Part shown: piece after piece, positions 16,865-23,915 of the stretch
How the letters are laid out: each line of letters opens with the position of its first letter
Position numbering within the stretch: the stretch's first letter is position 1
From: Hohaiivirga sp031546825
GTDB taxonomy: Bacteria > Pseudomonadota > Alphaproteobacteria > Rhizobiales > Beijerinckiaceae
DNA length: 64,000 bases
Direction: 5' to 3'
Assembly: GCA_031546825.1 (NCBI GenBank)
Contig: JAVBJU010000007.1
Span: 1-64,000, forward strand
The notes under the pieces: generated by a model
Seen by the model: the letters and a program-made list of their open reading frames with translations, nothing else
Told to the model about the DNA's origin: nothing
Database searches by the model: none
Translations under genes and position numbers: made by a program

Positions 16865-18544
16865 TCAGGCAAGCCGATTGAGGGCGGCGATCAGAGCATC
16901 GTCACCACCTGCGGGTGGAGCCCAATTCACGTGAACGACTTCGCCGCCGGACTTGAGAATGTCGTCGGCAAACGAACGCAGGCCGAGATTGATGACTTTC
17001 GGGCGGTGATCGAGGAGCTTTGGCACCCCGGCGGTCTTTGCCGCCGTGGATACGGGAGCCGCGCCGGTGCGGATCAGGCTCAGGGCGTATTCCACAGCTT
17101 CACGGTTGCTGTCAGCAACGACCACGCCGCATTCCTGCAGCCTGGTCTTCTGCGCCTCGAACCCCTGTGGATCATCCTTGGCACCACAGACATAGGCGAC
17201 GAATACAACTTCGCCTTTTTCCGTGCGCGCCGTACGGGCCGCTTCCACCATTTCGGCGGCCTGACCAGCGGGATCCTCGTGGGCACCGTAGCCGACCACC
17301 ACGTCCATCAGCACCACAGCGACATTGGGGTGGCGAGCGGCTTCAACGATCATCTCACCGCGCAGGGTGGGGTCGATCATCGGATGGGCGCGACCGACGG
17401 TGTAAACGTCATCGCCCAGATCGATAACCGTCGAGCCTTGCGCCTCGAACATGATGCCTTCGTCATGAGCGCCCGTGAACGGCACGCCAAGACCACGACC
17501 CATGAGGAGCGACGCCTCAGAGGCGAGCGTCCCACCGCAATAGAGACCGCGGATCTGGTTTTGCTTGGTGGCAAAGCGCGTGCGTGCCGTGGCAGCGCGA
17601 ACTTCCTTGGCCGCATCAACAGCAAGCTTTGCAGCTTCATCAAGCGTACCGGCGAAGGTAATCGAACCATCGTTACGGCCGCCCTCTTCGCCGAGGAAGA
17701 TGGCGACAACCGGCTTCGGCTGGGCCTTCAGCGCCGAAACGATGCGATCACGCACCGCTTTGGCCGGGGGCTTGGAAATGAAGGTGATGACAGCGGTTTT
17801 CGGGTCACGTGCCAGGAAGTCAATGGCATCGAGCGCACTGATACCGCCGATACCTTCTGACAGGTCACGACCGCCGAGGCCGATGGCGTGGGAAAGCCCC
17901 TCGTCATGGTAATCAATCCCGGCCATGACCGCCTGCAGGCCAGTGCCCGAGGCACCAATCAAACCGATGCTGCCAGCCTTGTTGACATTGGAGAACGCCA
18001 AAGGCTGGCCGCCAATCGTGCCAGTGCCGCAATCTGGCCCCATGACAAGCAAGCCCTTTTCATGGGCCTTTTTCTTCAAAGCCGCCTCGGCTTCCACCGT
18101 GACGTTATCGCTGAAGAGGAACACATTGAGCCCGCGATCCAACGCCTGCCCGGCGAGGCGCGCGGCATAGCGGCCCGCAACCGAAATCAGGGCGATATCC
18201 GCATTGGGAAGCTGCGAAAGAGCACCGTCAAGGGTCTTGGTCTGGGCGTAATCGGCGCCGCGACGCTTGACCGACTGATCGGCCAGAAAGGCTTCGACGC
18301 CTTTCATGACATCATCGACAATGGCGGCATCCGCCGCATCAACCACAACACAGAGATCGCTCGGCTTGGCCGCCACGACTTCTGGCGTGGACAATCCGGT
18401 ATTGGCGAAAATCTCTTTATTGGCTGGGGTGCCCATCATAACGGACAATCGGTCAACGCCCGGAAGGGCAGAAACCTTCTTCGTCAGCAACATGAGACTG
18501 ACGGAATCCTGAAACACGCCAGCCTTGATGACGGAAAACAACAT
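16865..18544 (-). CDS. fdrA: FdrA family protein (acyl-CoA synthetase-like; oxamate carbamoyltransferase component)
   Basis: A 559-residue FdrA protein. The N-terminal domain (MLFSVIKAGVFQDSVSLM) is followed by succinyl-CoA-synthetase-like CoA-binding and ligase regions: MGPDCGTGTIGGQPLAFSNV, GSIGLIGASGTGLQAVM and IGLGGRDLSEGIGG. The family lacks ordinary synthetase activity; E. coli FdrA (AllF) is part of oxamate carbamoyltransferase. ATG 18544 follows a GGGAG Shine-Dalgarno. It is the first gene of a two-gene transcript with DUF1116 and lies beside the carbamate kinase that would use its carbamoyl phosphate. Confidence 0.88.
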   Translation of the reverse strand: MLFSVIKAGVFQDSVSLMLLTKKVSALPGVDRLSVMMGTPANKEIFANTGLSTPEVVAAKPSDLCVVVDAADAAIVDDVMKGVEAFLADQSVKRRGADYAQTKTLDGALSQLPNADIALISVAGRYAARLAGQALDRGLNVFLFSDNVTVEAEAALKKKAHEKGLLVMGPDCGTGTIGGQPLAFSNVNKAGSIGLIGASGTGLQAVMAGIDYHDEGLSHAIGLGGRDLSEGIGGISALDAIDFLARDPKTAVITFISKPPAKAVRDRIVSALKAQPKPVVAIFLGEEGGRNDGSITFAGTLDEAAKLAVDAAKEVRAATARTRFATKQNQIRGLYCGGTLASEASLLMGRGLGVPFTGAHDEGIMFEAQGSTVIDLGDDVYTVGRAHPMIDPTLRGEMIVEAARHPNVAVVLMDVVVGYGAHEDPAGQAAEMVEAARTARTEKGEVVFVAYVCGAKDDPQGFEAQKTRLQECGVVVADSNREAVEYALSLIRTGAAPVSTAAKTAGVPKLLDHRPKVINLGLRSFADDILKSGGEVVHVNWAPPAGGDDALIAALNRLA

Positions 18545-18877
18545 TACTCTTCTCCCGCTTCGCTTTCGCAAATCCATCGACTTGCGAACAGTTCGCCGGT
18601 TGCCACTGCCCGAACGTCAAGGAAGAAGGGAAACCCGACCCTCATTGCCCATGTCCGGAAAAACCGTACAAACTGGAGCTAATTTTAGAAGCAACATGAT
18701 ACTCTCTTGGCCAAAAGTAGCCATCCGAATTATTAATTTTTCAATTTTACTGAACAAACCCACTTAAATAGATAAGTTAATTCGAATTATTTGAAATAGA
18801 AAAAAGGCTGCCCTTCGGAATTTTATTCAAATTCCGGGACAGCCTGGCGTTTTAACTATGGAAATTCTATCTCTAAG
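18545..18877. promoter_or_regulatory. AT-rich promoter region of fdrA
   Basis: No gene is seen. The stretch is much richer in A/T than its neighbours and should hold the fdrA promoter. It includes the 12-bp perfect palindrome TAATTCGAATTA (18778-18789) and the carbamate kinase terminator at its far end. Confidence 0.5.
18800..18845 (-). terminator. Terminator after the carbamate kinase gene
   Basis: Read on the minus strand, AGGCTG-TCCCGGAATTT pairs with AAATTCCG-GGGCAGCCT around a short loop and is followed by six T (18800-18805). It lies 33 bases past the stop. Confidence 0.85.
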
Positions 18878-19846
18878 CTATGCCATATTTGAGACTATCC
18901 ATGTTCCTGTTTTCCGCTTCAATGCGCTTCGCACCTTCTCGAGGCTCGTCACTACACCACGTCCGCCAGGGCGTCCACGCATGTAGCCGAGAATGGCCTC
19001 TACCTTCGGCCCCATGCTACCGGCACCGAAATGTCCCTGACTCAGAAACGAGTTGGCCTCATCATAAGTAATCTGATCGAGCCAGCGCTGATCGGGCTTG
19101 CCAAAGTTCAGGGCAATCTTCTCAACACCGGTCGGAATGAGCAGTAGCTCGGCGTCAAGTGATTCAGCAAGAACCGCAGAGACGCGATCCTTATCAATCA
19201 CCGCCTCGACACCCGTCAGCTCGCCATCTGACCGCTCGACAACAGGAACGCCGCCGCCGCCGCAACAGATAACCAGAGCGCCCTGCTGCACGAGATGTTG
19301 AATTGAAGACAGCTCAACGATACGCACTGGCTTCGGCGAAGCAATCACCCGCCGCCATCCGCGACCAGAATCCTCACGCACTGTCCAGTTTTCCTTGCTG
19401 GCCAAGCGCCGCGCCTCTTCTTCGCCCATGAAGGCGCCGATCGGCTTGTCGGGGTCGACAAAAGCGGGGTCTTTTGGGTCAACCACCACCTGCGTCACGA
19501 CGGAGACCACAGGAACATTCAAGCCACGGCGCTTCAGCTCATTGCCGAGCGCATTTTGCAACATGTACCCAATTTCGCCCTGGGTATCACCCACCGCGAA
19601 ATCGACCGGCGTCGCAGGCAGCGAATCCCGTGTCACCTCGGAACGGCGCAAGATCATGCCGACCTGCGGGCCATTGCCGTGGGTCAGAACCACGCCCCAG
19701 CCCTCCTCAATCATGTCAACGACATGGCGGGCTGCAAGCTGCGCGTTAAGCTGCTGCAAATCCGAGCGCAGGCTGTCATTATCCGGAACGAGGGCATTGC
19801 CGCCAACCGCCACAACGGCCACCGGTCGCTTCTTAGCCTCTGTCTT
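18878..19846 (-). CDS. allK: Carbamate kinase (AllK/ArcC type)
   Basis: A 322-residue amino-acid-kinase-fold enzyme that converts carbamoyl phosphate plus ADP to ATP and carbamate. Motifs: VVAVGGNALVP at the N-terminus, LTHGNGPQVGMILRRSE, the family insertion with GEIGYMLQNALGNEL, and VICCGGGGVPVV with VIDKDRVSA. The frame is open from a TTG at 19861. I prefer GTG 19846, which has GGAG six bases upstream; there is no in-frame ATG that would fit. It is transcribed away from the LysR gene and is the energy-yielding step of the island. Confidence 0.9.
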   Translation of the reverse strand, partial: KTEAKKRPVAVVAVGGNALVPDNDSLRSDLQQLNAQLAARHVVDMIEEGWGVVLTHGNGPQVGMILRRSEVTRDSLPATPVDFAVGDTQGEIGYMLQNALGNELKRRGLNVPVVSVVTQVVVDPKDPAFVDPDKPIGAFMGEEEARRLASKENWTVREDSGRGWRRVIASPKPVRIVELSSIQHLVQQGALVICCGGGGVPVVERSDGELTGVEAVIDKDRVSAVLAESLDAELLLIPTGVEKIALNFGKPDQRWLDQITYDEANSFLSQGHFGAGSMGPKVEAILGYMRGRPGGRGVVTSLEKVRSALKRKTGTWIVSNMA

Positions 19847-20020
19847 CACATCACGCTCCAAATTGAAAAACCATCAAACACTATGTCTTTCTCAAGATTT
19901 TCCTGCCAAGCCACGAAGGAGGACAACGAGAGAAACACATTCGGCATAGTATATTTATCAGAGTATCGGGTCCGTTTCAGCCGTTATTCAAATTGACAAG
20001 TAAAACTCGCTTATCGCACC

Positions 20021-20061
20021 GCTATTTTTGAAAGCCGTTTGAAAATGTGTTGAAAAATAGC
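20021..20061. promoter_or_regulatory. Inverted repeat in the allK/lysR divergent promoter
   Basis: GCTATTTTT (20021-20029) is matched exactly by AAAAATAGC (20053-20061) across 23 bases, in the 360-bp gap between the divergent allK and lysR genes. Its position fits a LysR-type operator, but it has no clear T-N11-A core. Confidence 0.4.
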
Positions 20062-20206
20062 TGGGCCGCACCGATTGCCGCACGGCGATATACGCCATTG
20101 CCTTGACCAGCACGCCGACGCTATCATACCGCCTTGGCCAGACACCGCCTGCTCGGAAACCGCATCTTCAAAGCCCTCGTCTCCCGCAAAGTTAGGAATA
20201 TTGCCC

Positions 20207-21133
20207 GTGAAAGCATCCGCCTTCGTTGAAGAAAATATGAGAACCTTCAGCACGGTCGCGCGTTTATCGAGCTTCAGCGATGCCGCCCAAGAGCTCGGGC
20301 TGACGACATCTGGCGTCAGCTACATCATCAAGCGCCTCGAAGAGACGCTGGGCATCAAGCTGTTCCATCGTTCGACCCGCAAGGTGGAACTGACCGAAGC
20401 CGGGGCCTACTTTCTCAATAAGGTGCAGGCGCTGCTTGAGGAATTCCGCAGCATTGAGGAAGGCATGATCAGCATCGATAAAGGCGTCGAGGCCAAGCTC
20501 AAAATCTGCATCAACAATCTCCTACACACCCCCTACCACACCACCATGCTGGCAAAGCATATCAAGGACCGCTTTCCTTCCTGCCAGTTACGCATCACCA
20601 CCGAGGTCTATATCGGGGTGTGGGACGCGATTACCAATCGCAGCAGCGATCTGGCCATTGGTGCTCCGGGCATCCTCATTGATGGCGGCGGTATTAATTA
20701 CAAGGAACTCAAGAGCATTCACTGGCAATTCGCCGTGGCCCCCAGCCACCCCGTCGCAAAAATGGCCGAACCCATCCACGACAGCCAGTTACGCCAGTTC
20801 CCCGCCATCTGCGTGGACGACACCGCCTTGAAACTCATCAAGCAGATTGCCTGGCTGCTCTATGGGCAGGAAGCTATTTTCGTGCCCGACATGGAAACCA
20901 AAGCCTACGCCCACGAAGCCGGAACCGGCATCGGCTTTCTGCCCGACTACATGGTGAAAGAAGCGCTCAAAGACCAAAGGCTGGTCGTCAAAACCTTACA
21001 AAACCCACGCCAGCCCTCACAAATGCTGTTGGCCTGGAAGTCCTCAGCCAAAGGCCGCGTCGCAGAATGGATCCGCAGCGCTTTTGAACCAGGAGAGGTA
21101 TTGGCAGAGCTTTATGCGGATTTGATGCATTAA
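20207..21133 (+). CDS. LysR-type regulator resembling AllS
   Basis: A 308-residue LysR-type transcriptional regulator. The winged helix-turn-helix occupies residues about 5-65 (MRTFSTVARLSSFSDAAQELGLTT split over two helices, then SYIIKRLEETLGIKLFHRSTRKVELTEAG), very like E. coli AllS, the activator of the allantoin genes. The rest is the periplasmic-binding-like effector domain. GTG 20207, preceded by AGGA at 20194, gives the family-type N-terminus. It is divergent from allK and is the only regulator in the island, so it probably senses the pathway substrate. Confidence 0.88.
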   Translation: MKASAFVEENMRTFSTVARLSSFSDAAQELGLTTSGVSYIIKRLEETLGIKLFHRSTRKVELTEAGAYFLNKVQALLEEFRSIEEGMISIDKGVEAKLKICINNLLHTPYHTTMLAKHIKDRFPSCQLRITTEVYIGVWDAITNRSSDLAIGAPGILIDGGGINYKELKSIHWQFAVAPSHPVAKMAEPIHDSQLRQFPAICVDDTALKLIKQIAWLLYGQEAIFVPDMETKAYAHEAGTGIGFLPDYMVKEALKDQRLVVKTLQNPRQPSQMLLAWKSSAKGRVAEWIRSAFEPGEVLAELYADLMH

Positions 21134-21194
21134 AAATATTGCTTACATCAAATGGATCACAAACAACGAGGCAGAATTTTGGGGAGATGTTACT

Positions 21195-21298
21195 TAGAGT
21201 AAAGCTCGTTTAATATGAAACACACTTCACTCCAGATTCTTTGATGCCGTAACGCTTTGCGTTTAATCGGCGATCCACTTAAAACACGTGTTACTCTA
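21195..21298. repeat. 104-bp dispersed repeat, copy A
   Basis: A 104-bp element with inverted ends: TAGAGTAAAGCTCGTTTAA at the left and its near complement ending ...GTTACTCTA at the right. A second copy of identical length is at 61775-61878; I count about 11 differences between them. Each copy can fold into two successive hairpins. It lies in the gap between the ends of lysR and ilvC. No reading frame is conserved, so it resembles a MITE or a palindromic intergenic element. Confidence 0.75.
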
Positions 21299-21361
21299 AT
21301 TCTCTCTTTTGATTATAATTCTGGCAACATCCATCAAAAAGCGCAAAACAACGCCCGCCGC

Positions 21362-21447
21362 AATTGCGGTGACAGTATACGGAATTCCACGATCTCTCTT
21401 TTGAGACGACAGGCAAAAGGAGAATTCCATATACTGTCACCGGAATT
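21362..21447. repeat. Long inverted repeat between lysR and ilvC
   Basis: Two arms of about 26 bp face each other: GGTGACAGTATACGGAATTC (from 21368) and its complement GAATTCCATATACTGTCACC (to 21441). They extend outwards by a few matching bases and flank a 32-base centre. It is a different sequence from the 104-bp element close by. A REP/BIME- or MITE-like palindrome is likely. Confidence 0.65.
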
Positions 21448-21463
21448 ACCCGTCCGCCCCATG

Positions 21464-21488
21464 AAAAAAGGGCGGCTCATGGCCGCCC
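21464..21488 (-). terminator. Terminator after ilvC
   Basis: Stem GGGCGGC (21470-21476) with GCCGCCC (21482-21488); on the minus strand it is followed by six T (21464-21469). It lies 26 bases past the ilvC stop. Confidence 0.85.
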
Positions 21489-21514
21489 CTTCATCAGAAA
21501 ACCGTCGCTGACGC

Positions 21515-22534
21515 TCAGTTCTTCGATTTATCAACCAGCGCCTTTTCCTTGATCCAGGGCATCATATCGCGCAGGCGCGCGCCGACTTCCTCGATCTGGT
21601 GGGCGTTGTTGCGGGCGCGGATGGCTTTGAACGAGGTCTGGTTGACCTTGTTTTCCAGCATCCAGTCGCGGGTGAACTTGCCGGTCTGGATATCATCGAG
21701 AACGCGCTTCATCTCGGCCTTGGTCTCCGAGGTGATGATGCGCGGGCCGGTGACATATTCGCCATACTCAGCGGTATTCGAGATTGAGTAATTCATATTG
21801 GCGATGCCGCCTTCGTAAATCAGATCGACGATCAGCTTCACTTCGTGCAGGCACTCAAAATAGGCCATTTCCGGGGCGTAGCCGCCTTCCACCAGCGTCT
21901 CGAACCCGGCGCGGATCAGTTCCACCAAGCCGCCACACAGCACGGCCTGCTCGCCGAACAGATCGGTCTCGCATTCTTCCTTGAAGGTGGTTTCGATGAT
22001 ACCGGCGCGGCCCCCGCCATTGGCAGAGGCGTAGGACAGGCCGAGATCATGGGCGTTGCCGCTGGCATCCTGGGCAATGGCGATCAAGGTCGGCACACCG
22101 CCGCCCCGCTGATATTCCGAACGCACGGTGTGGCCGGGGCCTTTCGGGGCGACCATTAGCACGTCGAGGTCAGCGCGCGGTTCGATCAGGTTGAAATGCA
22201 CATTTAGGCCGTGGGCGAACAGGAGTGCCGCGCCCTGCTTCATATTGGCATGGAGGTGGTCACGGTAGATTTCGCCCTGAAGTTCGTCGGGCGTGAGCAT
22301 CATGATGACGTCGCCCCACTTGGCGGCTTCCGACACTTCCATCACCTTCAAGCCTGCCTTCTCAGCCTTGGCGGCTGAAGACGAGCCCTTCCGCAAAGCC
22401 ACAACAAGTTCCTTCACGCCGGAATCGCGCAGGTTGAGGGCATGGGCGTGGCCCTGGCTGCCATAACCGACGATGACGACCTTCTTGCCCTTGATGAGAT
22501 TGATATCGGCATCGCGGTCATAATAGATACGCAT
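21515..22534 (-). CDS. ilvC: Ketol-acid reductoisomerase (class I)
   Basis: A 339-residue enzyme that isomerises and reduces acetolactate or acetohydroxybutyrate with NADPH, the second common step of valine and isoleucine synthesis. The start MRIYYDRDAD and the Rossmann loop VVIVGYGSQGHAHALNLRDSG are typical, as are APKGPGHTVRSEYQRGGGVP and the knotted C-terminal domain with the Mg-binding acidic residues (FKEECETDLFGEQAVLCGG). The length marks the short class I form. AAGGAAG precedes ATG 22534. It follows ilvH by 111 bases and ends at a terminator. Confidence 0.96.
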   Translation of the reverse strand: MRIYYDRDADINLIKGKKVVIVGYGSQGHAHALNLRDSGVKELVVALRKGSSSAAKAEKAGLKVMEVSEAAKWGDVIMMLTPDELQGEIYRDHLHANMKQGAALLFAHGLNVHFNLIEPRADLDVLMVAPKGPGHTVRSEYQRGGGVPTLIAIAQDASGNAHDLGLSYASANGGGRAGIIETTFKEECETDLFGEQAVLCGGLVELIRAGFETLVEGGYAPEMAYFECLHEVKLIVDLIYEGGIANMNYSISNTAEYGEYVTGPRIITSETKAEMKRVLDDIQTGKFTRDWMLENKVNQTSFKAIRARNNAHQIEEVGARLRDMMPWIKEKALVDKSKN

Positions 22535-22645
22535 GGTAACTTCCTTTGGTGTTTTAAGGGAAAACTTTCCCGGTTCTGGGGGCAACGCGGTGGCCCGTGT
22601 TGCATTTCATGTAAATGTATTAAGTCGTTTGTTTTTATGGGTCGT

Positions 22646-23197
22646 TCAGTTGCCGTTGACGCTGGATGCACCGCGCGCCATCGCGGCGATGCCGGTGCGT
22701 GAGACTTCAGCAAGCCCGACCGCCGCCATGGTGCGGATGAAACGCTCCACTTCATCGCTGTCGCCAGTGAACTGGAAAATGAACGAGTCGAGGGTGGCAT
22801 CAAGCGTCTTCGCGCCGAAGGCAGAGGCAAGCAGCATCGCCTCGGCGCGATGGTCCCCGCGCCCGACGACTTTAACGAGACACATTTCCCGCTCGACGCT
22901 TTCGCCATGCAAGGTGAGATCAACCACCCGATGCACCGGCACAAGACGCTGCAACTGGCTCTTGATCTGTTCGATGATGGCGTGAGTGCCGGTGGTGACG
23001 ATGGTGATGCGCGAGATATGCTGCTCGTGCTCGGTCTCGGTCACGGTCAGGCTCTCGATATTATAGCCGCGCCCCGAGAACATCCCGGCGATGCGCGCAA
23101 GCACGCCCGGCTCATTGTCGACAATCACCGCCAGTGTGTGACGATTAACGGGTTCCTGCGCGCCCGGCTCGGGGTAATGGGTGTTCATGGCATTCAT
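22646..23197 (-). CDS. ilvH: Acetolactate synthase small (regulatory) subunit
   Basis: A 183-residue regulatory subunit that activates the large subunit and confers valine feedback. The ACT domain is at residues about 20-90 (HTLAVIVDNEPGVLARIAGMF, RGYNIESLTV), followed by the C-terminal domain (REMCLVKV, LDSFIFQFTG). ATG 23197 is eight bases after AAGGGA; another ATG at 23218 is less likely. It lies 17 bases after the glutathione-transferase gene, which separates it from ilvI. Confidence 0.94.
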   Translation of the reverse strand: MNAMNTHYPEPGAQEPVNRHTLAVIVDNEPGVLARIAGMFSGRGYNIESLTVTETEHEQHISRITIVTTGTHAIIEQIKSQLQRLVPVHRVVDLTLHGESVEREMCLVKVVGRGDHRAEAMLLASAFGAKTLDATLDSFIFQFTGDSDEVERFIRTMAAVGLAEVSRTGIAAMARGASSVNGN

Positions 23198-23214
23198 GAC
23201 GACGTCCCTTGTTT

Positions 23215-23901
23215 TCAATGGCGCAGGTGGTTGCGCAGAATTGCGATGGGTTGTTCGGCGACTTCATCGGCATCGACCACCCACGGCTCATTGAGCGCGT
23301 CCGATAGCCACCGTTTGAAGGCCGGGAGAGTGAGAATGGTGTCCATATAGGCGCGGGTGTCTTCGGCCACCGGAATGGCATAGGTATTAAGCCGGGTAAC
23401 GATGGGCGCATACATGGCGTCCGCCGCGCTGAAGGTGCCAAACAGAAACGGCCCCGAACCACCAAAGCGACCGCGCGCCATGCGGAACAGCTCTTCGATG
23501 CGCGCAACGTCAGCGGCCAATGCGGCACCACGGTCGCGGGCGGCGTAGCGTTTTCCGAGGTTCATCGGGCAAGCGCTGCGCAACGCCGTGAAGCCCGCAT
23601 GCATCTCGCAGACCATGGAACGGGCCAGGGTGCGAGCCGCGATATCGCGTGGCCACACCGGCACATTCCAGGCATCGGCCACGTAGTCCATGATGCTGAT
23701 GCTTTCCCAGACAACCGTTTCGCCATCGACCAGCAGCGGCACTTTTCCGGCCCCGCCGTATTTGGCAAGCTCTGTCTTGAACTCAGGGGTATCGAGCGGC
23801 ACCACGACCTCATCGAAATCCGCATGGAGATGTTTTAGCAGCAACCACGGCCTGAGCGACCAGGAGGAATAACATTTATTGCCAATTACCAGTTTTCGCA
23901 T
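23215..23901 (-). CDS. Glutathione S-transferase family protein
   Basis: A 228-residue soluble protein with a thioredoxin-like N-terminal domain (KLVIGNKCYSSWSLRPWLLLK; the SSWS serine is the usual catalytic position) and GKVPLLVDGETVVWESISIMDYV with the glutathione-binding ES motif. The C-terminal helical domain is intact (FLFGTFSAADAMYAPIVTRL). It sits between ilvI and ilvH with gaps of 14 and 17 bases, so it is co-translated with acetolactate synthase. ATG 23901 follows GGAG. A metabolic link to branched-chain synthesis is not known. Confidence 0.88.
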   Translation of the reverse strand: MRKLVIGNKCYSSWSLRPWLLLKHLHADFDEVVVPLDTPEFKTELAKYGGAGKVPLLVDGETVVWESISIMDYVADAWNVPVWPRDIAARTLARSMVCEMHAGFTALRSACPMNLGKRYAARDRGAALAADVARIEELFRMARGRFGGSGPFLFGTFSAADAMYAPIVTRLNTYAIPVAEDTRAYMDTILTLPAFKRWLSDALNEPWVVDADEVAEQPIAILRNHLRH

Positions 23902-23915
23902 GATGTACTCCGCCC

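Noticed and set aside
17020..17427. Plus-strand Arg/Pro-rich frame opposite fdrA
   Set aside because: Out-of-frame shadow of fdrA with composition typical of an antisense GC-rich frame.
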